Of a DNA stretch of 64,000 nt, positions 44,707-55,708 are shown in pieces. Source of the stretch: Ichthyophis bannanicus (Eukaryota > Chordata > Amphibia > Gymnophiona > Ichthyophiidae); assembly GCA_033557465.1 (NCBI GenBank), contig CM066043.1:80382662-80446661 (forward strand), in the 5' to 3' direction. Position 1 is the stretch's first letter. Every line of letters starts with the position of its first letter. A program made the position numbers and the translations under genes. The notes under the pieces were generated by a model. It saw only the letters and a list, made by a program, of their open reading frames with translations, was not told where the DNA came from and ran no database searches.

Positions 44707-45256
44707 ATGTTTCCATGCTTTTCTGAGTCACCCGAGTCCCTCCGAGATTGTCTTACAGAGTTTCTCCGGTGGAACCTCGGACGGACTTCGACGATTTTTT
44801 TCTTCTTTTGCTTGGGGTCCATGGTCTTCTCGGAAGCTGCCACCGAGGGATTCCGAGGATTTTTGGGCCTCACAGGAAGTTGTGGGCTTGGAACTCGGCA
44901 TCAGGGATGCTGGTGCTGACTCGACCTTGGGAACAGTTTCTCCTGCAACTCCGACCTTTTTTTAATTGGTCTTAGTCGTCATGGCCCGGCACAGGTCGCA
45001 GGAGGTGCTATCATGGTCCGGGTCCCCGGCAGCGTAAGCAGCAGTCATGGATGTTGGTGATGGACATACTTTGACCGCAGCGGTCACATTTTTTGAACTC
45101 ACCGGGAGACATGGTGGGAAACATCCTGCCGGGATCGACGATCCCTGGGCACGAACACTGGTCGAGGCAAGCCGTGATCAAAAAAATGGGGAAAGGAGCA
45201 GAGACCACCACCTGACCCGGTGCCAGCTCAAGGCGGGAAGAGGAACCGGTACACAA
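44707..45256 (-). pseudogene. DIRS D gag, N-terminal part
   Basis: An ATG near 45109 begins MSPGEFKKCDRCGQSMSITN followed by IHDCCLRCRGPGP. That is the same CxxC-x9-H-x5-C motif as in A and B at the same distance from the start. The rest, to the CR1 junction, is in broken frames (a Ser/Glu-rich stretch). Confidence 0.75.
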
Positions 45257-45339
45257 ACTGGGAACCGCTAATTTTTAAGGATATTGCAAGGATTTTTTCC
45301 CGGGGAAACTGGATCGACATCCATTGGGCTTCATGGAAA

Positions 45340-45505
45340 AAAGGAGACTGAACAAGATGGCCTCTTGGGCAGGAAGGGGACCACATATGCATGGTAGCAT
45401 GTCCCAAAGGCTTTCTTTGGAAGCTGGGGAAATGCTCCGCGCGGGCTCCGTCGGTGCTGATGTCATCCATATGTGAAGACTGACTTCCTGCTTGTTCCTG
45501 GAGAA
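45340..45505 (-). repeat. DIRS D terminal repeat, right (5') copy
   Basis: The run aacaagatggcctcttgggc through cttgttcctggagaa is the inverse of 34510-34810 without the L2 insertion. Confidence 0.85.
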
Positions 45506-46843
45506 TACAGATGTCCCAGTGAAAACTTGTCCAGGTAGCATGAGGGAGGGGTGAAGGAGAGCAGTGACCTGGCCTGGGTCGAGCAAGGGAAATGCATTTC
45601 GCGGTGCAATTTCAGAACGGCACAAGCACGTCTAGTCCTGGTTGTTGACGCGTCCATGTCTGTACCTGCTCCTAATCATGAAAAGGTGTCAAAAGTACTT
45701 GTTTCATGGCTGCAACACTTCCGGGGCAAGGAGAAAAATGCATTTTCATCACCACAGTTAATATTTCCTGGCTGAAGAAATATGCATGAAAACACAGACT
45801 CTAAACCTATTGCATATTGTCTGAAATAGCTAGCCAGGACATACCACACCTCACAACATAGTTCCCCCCCCCCCTTCTAAAATGCCCCGGCTGGCATGTC
45901 TAAGTACCTGTTTCTGAGGCCGTGCAATTTGGGGATGTCCACATTTGTAAAGACCTACAGCCGTGCACGTACCCAGCCTGGCTATTTGTGAGGACCCATC
46001 ACCAGAACCGGTTACTGGGATGTTCATCTTTTGGAGCAGAGATGGAGTGTTTTCACAAGGCATTTTTATGTGCCTCCCTTCACTGCTAGCACTCCCCGCA
46101 GAATTTTGGACATTGTGCTCTAGACGTCTCAGTTCTTTCTAGAAATCCCACTTTATAGTGTAATCATTAATAATTACTACACACAGTTATCTAATACTAT
46201 TAGGAATCTGACACGCTCTCAGTCAATCCCATTTTTTATTAGCAGGGGCAGCAAAGAGAGGGATTGGGGGGGGTTTGCAGTAGATCGGGGTGAGTATTTC
46301 GGAGAAGACATTTCAAATTCCGCATCCAACATGCTGAAGTTCTGCAGCATATCTGCAGTGTAAAACTGTTCAGCGATATCTAAGTACTGCAAAAGCACGC
46401 ACAGCTTTTTAATCATTGCATGTCCCCAAATAACTTTAGAGCAGGACACCATTGCAGGCAAAATAAAATCAAACCTCAGTGGAGATGTTTCTTTTAGTTC
46501 GGGTACTGTTTAAACTCAGATCTTCCCTATGAACAGCCCTTATTTCACTGTGGCATCTGCCTCGTTTCTAACCATGCTGCCAATACCTCAAGCTGCCAGC
46601 AGGACTGCTTGTTAAGATTTCTTTCCTTTGTTCTTTACCATCTCGAGCAGATAATCCCCTACTTAGTTCATATCTAGCTCCCCTCGTCTTGCCGTTAAAT
46701 TCCCTGTTTTCATTCAGTACCATAAAGCAGAGATGCCCAATATTAAGCTGTTAATATCTGTCCTAAACATAAATATTAAGCCGGTTGACACAGCAGGAAA
46801 TGCATGAATTTGATCCTTGCATTCATAATTTATGGCTCCTTAC
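45506..46843. other. Intron, no gene seen
   Basis: Ordinary PTPN9 intron sequence with a C-run at 45865-45875 and a G-run near 46267. An 80-codon minus-strand frame at 46461-46219 shows no domain I recognise. No repeat family identified. Confidence 0.6.
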
Positions 46844-46949
46844 CTTCAGCAGATTAAGGATTTTCTTGCTGAGGTCTAGTTCAAAGTTAGTGTACTGTGA
46901 GCCAGTCATATCATAGATGAACACCAGCCCATTTCTCTGAGTTTCAAAG
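46844..46949 (-). CDS. PTPN9: PTPN9 exon, CRAL-TRIO central strand region
   Basis: This is a 106 bp exon with acceptor cccacccacag before 46949 and donor GTAAGG from 46843. With the split Ser codon from the upstream exon it encodes SFETQRNGLVFIYDMTGSQY followed by TNFELDLSKKILNLLK. The VFIYDMxG strand is the classic CRAL-TRIO motif (xxxxDxxG), and FETQRNG is a PTPN9 signature. Exit is phase 0, into the exon at 4220-4110 after a 42.6 kb intron. The exon shows no damage. Confidence 0.95.
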
Positions 46950-48305
46950 CTGTGGGTGGGGAGATAAAAGAAAGCAATAGAGGTTGAAAAAAAATCAAAT
47001 CAAAAGGCATTGAAGAAATAAAGCTAAGAGGTACTTGGGGGGGGGGGTGCAGGAGCACAGACCTTACTCCCCCCCCCCTCTTCATAAATAAATGGTGATA
47101 AATGATCAGCAGAAATTATGATGCCTCAGGTCCAGCTCCCCCCTGGAGTATGAGAGGGTTTCAGACTTTGCATTTTATTTTCAGTGGAGTTTTGCCATAG
47201 AATCAGAGAAACTGTTTAAGTAAATGCAGTCCACTATTAGCAAAATGTCTGTAAATTTACTAAGTGTCATTAAAAAACAGTAGTAGTATTTCTGTAAAAA
47301 TAATTTCAGGTCAGTAAAAATATCATTAGCGAAAAGCCTGCAACTCTGGTCTCATGGACTCAAGCTCTGTAGGATTATTTGGGATTTGGGGACTACATCT
47401 TGGTGCATAAAGAAGTAAATCTCAGCATTTTAAGTCCAGCTGTGAACAAAACGGCAATGGTAAACCATGTATCAGGAGAAAAAGTTAAACGGTCTATCAA
47501 AAATGCAGATAACAGTCATTAAAAAATATTTGCATTGGTTTGTAACCCTGCTTCAGTTCCCGGACTCCTCACATATCATTTCAGCAAGAGTCCAGTGCTC
47601 AGCTGGAAAAACTCTTCCCCTTTCCCTTTCAGTTCTCAGCTACTGGCTCCCTAATGACTCTATTGCCCAACCTGGAAGTTAACAATAAAAGCAGCCCCAG
47701 AAACAACTGAATGCACTTGTAAAACCACATCCTGAGCATCTTCACCTCCTGCTTTTACTTTGCAGTGATGAAAGGGTGTACCGGAGACCTCAACCAGCGA
47801 GTGAGCTGCTCTGGTCTAAAATCACAAGTCAACCCTGCAATATATGAATATTTCTACCTATTCTGTTTTATTATAGACAAACGGTGCTGAGAAAAGGTTT
47901 GTGTATCCCCTAGGATGGTCTGCATTTTAGCACAATTTATACTCAAAAACGTGATTAGATCTTGATCTGGACCAGCAGTTCTTGACCATTGTGTTGTGGG
48001 GCCCGCGAAGGCAGGGCAGCAGTCCCAAGGAGGCAGCGACAGTGGGAAGCGCAGCAGTACAAAAGCTCGCAGCAGAAAATACGACCATAAAAGTTGCAGC
48101 ATCCTTCTTCATTTTGCTCAAATCTGTGATCCTTGCCAGGGTCGCAAAGGCATCAGGCACGTACGATTTCAGTTTCCATGTGCTCTGCGCACAGAAGGGA
48201 CATCATATTAAGTACCGCATGCCGCTGTGACCCTAGAAGGCTCGTAGCTTTTAGCAAAGTGAAGAATTGCCACTGCTTTTATGGCCGCCTCTTCTGCTGC
48301 TTAAG
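46950..48305. other. Intron, no gene seen
   Basis: It contains a G-run at about 47037-47047 and a C-run at 47071-47079. Neither strand shows a credible coding region or a repeat I can name. Confidence 0.6.
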
Positions 48306-48310
48306 AGAGA

Positions 48311-48590
48311 CAGATACTGTTTGGAGAGCGGGGGGGGGGGGGGGATAAGGCAGCTACTGAACTATTCAGGTGGCAGAGAAGGGGCGGAGGCAGTTGCTAT
48401 AGTTAAGGTGCTAGGTTGGGGAGAAGGCAGATACTGTACTGGGGGGGGGGTGGAAGGGAGAAGGCAACTATTGTACTGTTGGAGTGGTGGGGAAGAGGGA
48501 GAGAGAAGGCAGATGCTGTACTGTTGGGGGTGGTGGATGCTGAAGGAGACAGTGTAGTTGCTATATCGGGGGGGGGGGGAGGATCTGGTA
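48311..48590 (+). repeat. Degenerate G-rich tandem repeat, about 40 bp period
   Basis: The word cagatactgtact, with variants, recurs at 48311, 48351, 48391, 48428, 48464, 48510 and 48550. G-runs of up to about 14 separate the copies. Units are diverged and the frames through it have no meaning. Confidence 0.75.
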
Positions 48591-48639
48591 ATCTCCAAAG
48601 ATTTTAATAATTTTTTTTTAAACTTCTATAAATGAAATT

Positions 48640-49245
48640 AAGGACAGATCGACTTTATTAATAAAATTTGTTTTTGAGTCTGATCTAACTAGAGTCTTGT
48701 CTCGCTTTTTTAAGAAGATGGATGTGCCATTCTTGGGTCAAACAATCAGAATTTACCCTGATGTGAGTCATTTTACTCAAGAGGAGACGTTAGTTTTTGT
48801 CCATGAGAGATGAGACATTACATTGGTAGGAACTTTCATTTGAGATATCCCTGTAAATGCTTCGTTACCTATATGCATGTTAAGTATATATTTTTCTCTC
48901 CGGAGCAGCTTCGGACTTTTCTAGACCTCAAGGAGATCTTGGGGTAGCGAGTTGGAGTTAAGAGGGGTGATTTGGGGTGGTAGATGCTAGAAATAATGAT
49001 CTCTAGGGCTAGTGCCTATTGCCTTTGTTATTATAATTGTTTAGTTTCTTTGATTGATCCCCAATATGATTGTGTCGTTGCCCTCCGCTTAGATTGTGGT
49101 CTAATGATAGAGTGTATAATATGTTTTTTTCTTTTTCTTTGTTTATTTTACAGGTGAATTGTATTATTTATGCATTCTTGTTACCTGAGCAAGTGAATGC
49201 TTGTGAATATTGTTTAAACGGCATAAATATAAAATTTAAAAAAGG
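48640..49245 (+). pseudogene. L1-type ORF1 C-terminal fragment with 3' tail
   Basis: Starting near 48650 the plus strand reads DRSTLLIKFVFESDLTRVLS then RFFKKMDVPFLGQTIRIYPD and VSHFTQEE. This fits the C-terminal domain of L1 ORF1 proteins (single-strand RNA-binding chaperone), probably of a Tx1-like or related L1. The frame breaks at about 48800. SPEQL-like and DLKEILG-like words follow near 48900-48945. The fragment ends in an A-rich tail at about 49225-49242. No ORF2 is present. Confidence 0.6.
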
Positions 49246-50049
49246 GGGGGGGGGGATTTCCCCTTCTTCCTCCGACCTACCCCTTGGAAGAAAGGTCCCT
49301 GATCTGCATCCCAAACGCCCCCTGCAGGGGATAAGACTGGACTCCTGGAGGAAGAAAGGGCAAAGAGGGGATGCTTAACCCTCCTGCACCAGCAACAGAT
49401 GTGCTTGAGGAACCTGGGTCCCCTGTAGAGGAGGCCATTTGAAAGAAGAGCCCTGAAGATGTGGAAGATCTTCAGGGACATGAGTTTGAGGCTGTGGCTA
49501 ACTCACCACATCCCCCCTCAACAGGGACCAAACAGACATTCAAAATGGCCATGAAATTCATTAATGGGGGGGAAAAAAAAACTAAGGGGGGGGAGGGATG
49601 TGATAGAGGTACCAAACATGACAGCAGGCCCCTGGGCCCCCCCCCCCTTGGGGGTCCTGAACATGCCCCCATGCGTTCCCATTGCTCCAGGGAAAAAGAC
49701 TGCAGTCATGGAGTAGTATAATGGAAAAAAATAGCTTAAGGCTATAGGCTAAGCACTGCAAAGGCCATAGGGGGGGAAACACCTCCACCCCCCCCCAAAA
49801 AAAAAATCTACCAGCCAAGAGTAAAAAAAAAAAAATCACAGCTAAAAAGGAACCCCAAAAAGGAAATCCCAGCACCTGTCAGGATGGCTGAGGAAACCTG
49901 AGAATGGCTGCCCCAGCCATCTCTGTAGGCCTAAGAGGCCTAGCTGCCGAAGAAAGAAACTTTTTTTTTTCTTTTATTAATTTGATTTGAAGCTGCATTA
50001 TTGCATGCAGCCACGAGAGCCAAATACGGTCAACTGAAATGAACGGAGG
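49246..50049. other. Low-complexity region, unassigned
   Basis: Several homopolymer runs: G at 49246-49255, C at 49639-49648 and 49787-49797, A at 49797-49807 and 49824-49836, T at 49960-49970. It may be the inner part of the DIRS H fragment, but no domain was recognised. Confidence 0.4.
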
Positions 50050-50497
50050 AATATAAAATAATTCAGATAAAAGATATTAGAAAGTTCATCAAGCAGACAA
50101 AGGACAGCAAGAGGGAAGGAAAGGAGCCCCATGGGGTTCTCCCATCTACTCTCTGGGCCCACCAGTACTGGAACCCATAGAAGACAGCATTGGATAAAGA
50201 GGGCAGTATTCGGCTCGAAAAGACAGAAGTGTACCCAAGCTCTGAGTAAATGTTGGGTCTACAGATCTCAGTCACACAGTCCACAGGATGGTGGTGTGGG
50301 CCAGAGGAGACAGGTCTATCTGCTCTGCTGCACCAGTCCAGGCATCTTTCCACTTGCTGGAGGCAGACGAATACTGGCTTCTCTCAGTATGTACTAAAAT
50401 AAATACTGAGTGAGGACATTACTGAAAGTTGCTGAAGTCTGTCACCACTTACTGGCTAAGCATAATCCACTCATCTGGACTGGTTAAGCAGGATGAT
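50050..50497 (-). mobile_element. DIRS H, 5' end fragment
   Basis: The right edge, tccactcatctggactggtt then aagcaggatga, matches the 5' termini of DIRS E and F. The words cttgctggaggcagacgaat and actggcttctct parallel the subterminal part of F (ccatctgctggagacaaagg). Coding parts are not recognisable. An L2 tail abuts it at 50498. Confidence 0.55.
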
Positions 50498-51262
50498 TTA
50501 TTTATTTAGCTATTTTTTATATACCGCTTTATCTCAGAGTCAAAGCGGTTTACAATAAACTGATCAAAAAAACAGATACATGAACATGGAGTCTAAACTT
50601 CGAAGACTATAAGATTATACTATACATTGAACTTTAAAATTCTTATAACTAAGTGGAAAAGGAATCTGTTCATTATAAAATAAAAAATAAATAAAAATTA
50701 TGGGAGTGAGGAGAGGAAGCTACAGTGAGGAGCATGAAATATGATAGTTTCATGTTTCACTATCAAAGTATTCCTTGAAGAGATGGGTTTTAAGATTCTT
50801 ACGGAACTCCTTAAGGTCTGCTATAGCACTATGTTGTCAAGAAGACTGTTCCAGATGCTGGGAGCAAATAGCTGGAAGGCTTGGTTGGTGGTAGATTGCG
50901 TGCTCCTTATTCTGAGGGAGGGGATGGTGAAGGTGTTTTGCAAGCTAGTTCTCCTGGATCCGTTATTCGGTGCTCAGTGTAGGAACGATTGTAAGTATTC
51001 TGATAAGTTGTGGGATACCTTGAAGATGGTTACAATGGCCTTGTATTTTGCTCAGCTAATTATGGAGAGCCAGTGAAGTTGCTTTAGAATTGAAGTTATG
51101 CGTTCGAATCTGGAGGCACCATGTAGGATGCAGGCAGCAGTGTTTTGCACCAGCTGGAGGGTGTGTAGAGATGTAGAGCATATTTAGGCAGGCCTTGTAA
51201 GATTATGTTGCAAAAATCCAATGTGGGAATACCAAGACCTGAAACACTATACGAAAGTCGCC

Positions 51263-52520
51263 CTAGTCTAGGAGTGGATAAAGCCGCTGTAGTGTTTTTG
51301 TTTTGTGGTATACAGTTGTTAATGTGTTGCTAATGTGTGGTTGCATGGTAAGGTGCTGATCCAGGATTATGCCTAGGTGTCGCACTTGAGTTCTGACTTC
51401 TAATACTACTTCAGGAGTTCCAGGAATCAGAGAAGCTGGAGGGGGGAAGGTAGGATCTCTTGTGATGTAAAGAACCTTGGTTTTCTTGCAGCTGACGGAG
51501 AGGTCGTGCACAGAGAGCCAACTGGTGACTTCTGTGAAGCATGTTAATAATGTGGTGTAGGAAGGGTATCTGGTAGAGAATGGTGTGAACAGTTTTTTTT
51601 ATACCTCTTTATAATTTCAGTCAAAGTGGTTTACATTGTAACTTAAACAGGAACATTGATAACTTGGATTTTTCTCAAGCAATGGAGGGTTAAGTGACTT
51701 GCCTAAGGCCACAAGGAGTGCAAGTGGGAATCCAACCCTAGTCTCTTGGTTCCCAAGTCAGTGCTCTAACCACTAGGCTAATCCTCCACTCCATTATGTC
51801 GTCTGCATATATGTAATAAAATATGTTATGGGCCTGGATGAGTGACTAAATAGGCTAAAGGCATAAACTGAATAGCAAGGATGATAGGGTACAGCCTTGC
51901 AGGACTCTGCTGTTGACTGCCGGGTGTTGACTTAAATGATCCCAGCTTGACCTGTTGTCTGCCTGTAAAGTAAGAGTAGAACCATTTTAAATAAAGTATC
52001 CTTTAGTCCCAGGGATTGTGATCGTGATAAGAATGTTGGGATTGACTGAGTCGAATGCAGAGGCAATGTCGAGGAATATCATAATGAAACCTTGGTGTGG
52101 CTTGTCCATGTCTTTTGTGAGTCTGTCAACGAGTGCTGTTAGGAGCATCTACTCCATGCTTGGGTCTGAAGCCATGTTGATGCAGATCAAGTGGTGTGTG
52201 GGAAGTGGTATGGTCTTTCAGTTGGTTTTATTTCATCTTCTCAATGACCTTTGTTAGGAAAGGCAGGCTTGCAATGGGCCTGTAGGAGATGGGGTCAAGG
52301 AGAGAGTTCTTGATCGGACGAATGGATGAGAGTTTGAGGCTGGGGGCATGTGTCCCTGTGTGAAGGATAGCTGGGTGATCTTGAGGATGGAGGGAGCTAA
52401 CTTGATCCAGCTTACTGGACACGGGTCAAATGAGGAAGTTGTGGTTTTGAGGTTAGAAATGATATTCTCAATTTGTTTGAGTGAAGTAGGGTTGAAGCTA
52501 CTCCAGGTGAGGGCCATCTC
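51263..52520 (-). pseudogene. L2 reverse transcriptase remnants
   Basis: From 52517 the minus strand reads SFDPCPVSWIKLAPSILKIT, the RT entry block. The catalytic area is in broken frames around 51800-52200 and the SINE insertion. From 51511, VSCKKTKVLYITRDP and VRHLGIILDQHLTMQPHISN are the post-catalytic blocks. They align with the L2 nested in CR1 copy 1. The ORF is not intact. Confidence 0.75.
51590..51795 (-). repeat. SINE with tRNA-like head and L2-type tail
   Basis: On the minus strand the head reads agcctagtggttagagcact, with a B-box-like ggttggattccc and ggcaagtcacttaaccctcc. The tail reads taaaccactttgactgaaat then tataaagaggtataaaaa, which matches the 3' hairpin of the surrounding L2 elements. 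The head is shared with the SINE at 545-765, which has an RTE-type tail. Confidence 0.75.
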
Positions 52521-53087
52521 CTAGTATGATGGGCGAATATCGAAACCTTTGCTGGTTATGATGGTCTTACTCAGGAAGTGGTCAGCAAATGTTATGGGAA
52601 AGGGTGCTTACCCTTTCCTTTTGAATAGGACTTTTTGAGTGATTTTACAATTTCAAAAAGCTCTCTAGGACAGTTTAATGAGCACATCAGTAGTTTGGAG
52701 TAGTATTCTCTGTCTTGTTAGTCAAATCATGATACTCTTGGAGCTTCGCCATTTAGGCATTGTGGTTGCTTGGGCTCTTTGAATGATGCCATCTCCTTTT
52801 CCACCTGTCTGAGTCTACGCTTGATGTCCCTTAATTCAGCAATGAACCAGGTGGCATTGTGATACTTATTTGTGGTTCTAGTTGTTTGTGGGGATGCGGC
52901 AGCCTTGGCTTTGACTTCATTCTAATTATAGATTAGCCTATCGATGTTGTTTGAGTTGTGAGTGAGCAAAGATAGTACTTTGTTCAAGAATGTTTACTTG
53001 TCAAAAGTGCAGAATCTATGGTAAACTGATTGAGGCTGAGAGAATGTGCATGAGTCTTGGCTCTGGGGGACAAGGAACGTAATAGTT

Positions 53088-53594
53088 TTATGATCGATCT
53101 AAGGGAGGGGGATAAGGTGGGAGAGGAGGAGTGGAATACACTAATTCCGAGCTTAGGTGCAAAGATAAGTCTAGTGTGTTTCCACTTTGGTGGGTTGGCT
53201 CATCTATGATTTGGCTATAATCCAGGACTTCCACAGCTTCCAGAAAGGATTCTGATAGTATGGAGGTAGTTGAGGAAAGGTTGAAATCACCTAATAAGAA
53301 CTGCTTGCTTTGTGATGTGTAATTGCATACTGTTTCCAGGAGGGCCATAAGTACTTCTGATTTCGAGGAAGGTGGGCGGTAGGCTAGGTAAAACCTTATA
53401 CACATATTGGTTATTGTGAGCGTGTCTAATCCATAAGCATTGCAAATGTCCATACTGCGGAAACCCAGGTGTGTTTGAGCCAGTATGACTATCCCTCCCT
53501 CTCTATGGGCTAGCCTTGGGCAGTTGAAGAGGTCATAGCCTTTTTTTTTCAAGCTTGGCCATACTAATAGCCTTGACCCTGTTCTCTCTAGCAA
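53088..53594 (-). pseudogene. L2 endonuclease
   Basis: A 168-codon frame with GGIVILAQTHLGFRSMDI, then IRFYLAYRPPSSKSEVLMAL, FLLGDFNLSSTTSI (catalytic DFN) and IIDEPTHQSGNTLDLSL. This is the middle of the endonuclease fold of an L2-type LINE. The N-terminus with the catalytic Glu and the SDH end are not in this frame. Confidence 0.8.
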
Positions 53595-53842
53595 TGTATT
53601 TCCTAGTTTAACTTTATGTTGACTGAAAAATACAATAGATTTTCTTGAAATCTGCTAATAGCTTTATGGAACAAGTAGTTTTTTCAACGGCTCATTTCAT
53701 TATCCTGGATCAAATGATCCTGTCTGAACCAATGAGAAGGACTCTAGCAAATTTAAATGCTTTTAACACATGAAAATAATCCTCAATTGCTTGCACTAGC
53801 AGGACTGCCCTGGTAGGGGCGCTATGGCAGGCAGGCTCTCAC

Positions 53843-53967
53843 CTCTCCACGGCTCTGTCCAACAAGTAGAAGAGCGCCTGAAGCACCACATGCTGCACAC
53901 TTTTGTGGGGATTGTGTAACTTGGCAGTGAAGAGCGCGATGGAAGCTCCAGATGGGTCACGCACACT
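53843..53967 (-). CDS. PTPN9: PTPN9 exon, N-terminal half of CRAL-TRIO domain
   Basis: The donor GTGAGA starts at 53842. Two acceptors are possible: ...ggttag before 53967 (exon starts AGT) or ...ttagag before 53965 (exon starts T, which would complete an Asn codon as in the mammalian protein). The frame encodes VRDPSGASIALFTAKLHNPH then KSVQHVVLQALFYLLDRAVE plus two bases of a Ser codon. It matches PTPN9 closely. It is the most upstream exon I could find. The exon or exons for roughly the first 100 residues should lie beyond 64000 or were missed. Confidence 0.94.
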
Positions 53968-54824
53968 CTAACCGGAAGACAGAACACACAAAACAAAACA
54001 AAACCACACATTAGGAAACATTTAGGAAAGTACTAACCAAGCACTGCTACTAGAAAGCAACTCACATGAAACCGACAACTATGCACACTTCAGTTGCATG
54101 CGGGAATCTCCCAGCCGCATGAAATACACTGGGATCAATAGCTTGGTGGGATCCCAATATGCTTTTTTGCCCTCATTAATCCTTCCCACTGGCATGAATG
54201 AGAGCAGGATTCCATTTATTTTTGTCAGCAAATCAATTTTAGTTTGAAACCCTGCCTTTTAAAATTACTATTTGGACATTTTCCACCATTGCAGCTAATA
54301 TTACAATGTCACCACTTGCTTAGTTTCTTTAAAAAAAAAGGGAAGATCATAGCTCTTCCTTCCCCCAAACTTCTCCTGATGAGGCAGCTTCCCGTCACTA
54401 AAACTCAATGAATAAAGAAGCAAACAAAAATCGTGTTTTTCCCAAGTCATCCCATGATTTTCTTTTGAATGCACAGAATCTACCCCTTTCCTATCAATTT
54501 AATAGCATTCCTTTTCCTTCTGTACTTTCCCGCAGCCCAAATTATCTGTTGTACACCGCTTTAATACTTCAGTAATGGGCGGTATATCAAATGTTGCCAA
54601 TAAAGAATCAGTTTAACTGAGGTAAGTGACATCTGGTTAATACGCCTAAAAAGCAAATATACCTGCTGTTTTCACACAGCACAAATTCCAACAATAACTA
54701 AGTTTAATATACTGCTTGGGGAAGAGGGAGCTGATGTGCTCTTGACAGCTCACACAGAATGTCTTTCTACACATAGGGGGTAGTTTTATAAGTGAACCAC
54801 AAAGATGCATGGCAGATGTACATC
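53968..54824. other. Intron with an L2-type tail
   Basis: At 54545-54610 lies a plus-strand L2-like 3' hairpin (gtacaccgctttaatacttc then gggcggtatatcaaatg). The edge near 54775 (gggggtagttttataagtg) may be one end of a MITE whose other end is at 57995-58015. No exon of PTPN9 was found here. Confidence 0.55.
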
Positions 54825-55708
54825 ACATCCCTGCTGCATTGACATCTAGAAGTAAGGAGATCCTGAACTCTACAGGCAACCGGTAACAGAATCCACACGT
54901 AAAGGGACTATACTGGACTTGGTGCTTACCAATGGGGAAAGTGTTTCTGATGTTATAGTGGGAGATCATTTTGCATCAAGTGATCACCAGATAGTGTGGT
55001 TCAGTATTACGACTAAGGCTGACAAAATCCATTCAAAATCGAGGGTTTTAGACTTCAGGAAAACTAACTGCCAAGATGGGACAACACCTCAGAATCGTTA
55101 GTGGGATGGGAACAGCTGGGGGATGTAGAAAAACAATGGGCAAAACTGAAAGGGGATATTTTAAGGGCAACAAAGGTTTTTGTTAGAAAGGTAAATAAAT
55201 GTAAAAGGAAAAGGAGGCTACTATGGTTCTCTAAAGTAGCTGAAAAGGTGAAGAAAAAGAGGGTGGCCTTCATAAAATATAAGAAATCACAGAGAGAGGA
55301 CGACAAGCATCAATATTTGGAAAAAAACTTAGAGAAGCTAGGAAAGTAGTCAGAAAAGCAGATACAAAAAGAAGAAGAAATAGCCAATGCAATAAAATGG
55401 GGGGACAAGACATTTTTAAGATATGTTAGTGAGAGGAGGAAGTGCAAAGACTCAAGGGTGAAGGGGAGGAATATGTAGAAATTGATGAGGATAAAGAGGA
55501 ATTGCATAACAAATAGTTTTGTTCTGTGTTCACAGGCCAGGAGCAGAAGCAGGACCTCAAACACACACAAATAAGAGCAGAAGGGAAAGGATCTTGAACG
55601 ATTTTCAAAAGACTGTGTTCGTGAGGAACTAGCTAAACTAAAAGTAGACAAAGTGATGGGACTGATGGGAAACATCCGAGAATATTTTAGAAACTTGGGG
55701 ATGTTATA

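Larger units (their letters stand above)
34510..45505 (-). mobile_element. DIRS retrotransposon D, broken by CR1 and L2
   Basis: A minus-strand DIRS of the A/B lineage. Terminal repeats lie at 34510-34850 (broken by an L2 tail) and 45340-45505, and the ICR at 34850-34946. Recombinase is at 35118-36328, RNase H at 36651-37115, RT at 37288-38153, and gag at 38383-39613 and 44710-45256. Gag is split by a CR1 (39655-44706) that is itself split by an L2. About 5.9 kb remain without insertions. A minisatellite has grown inside the recombinase gene. Confidence 0.87.
50498..53620 (-). mobile_element. L2-type LINE carrying a SINE
   Basis: The 3' end is at the left (atttatttatttagctattt, then the hairpin ataccgctttatctcagagt and caaagcggtttacaataaac). 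RT remnants lie at 51263-51511 and 52228-52517 and the endonuclease at 53088-53594. A SINE in the same orientation interrupts it at 51590-51795. The RT is degraded. The element occupies the intron between two PTPN9 exons in sense orientation. Confidence 0.82.

Noticed and set aside
46219..46461. An 80-codon minus-strand frame near a PTPN9 exon.
   Set aside because: The neighbouring exons already join in phase and encode adjacent domain segments, so no extra exon is needed. No domain or splice pair is evident.
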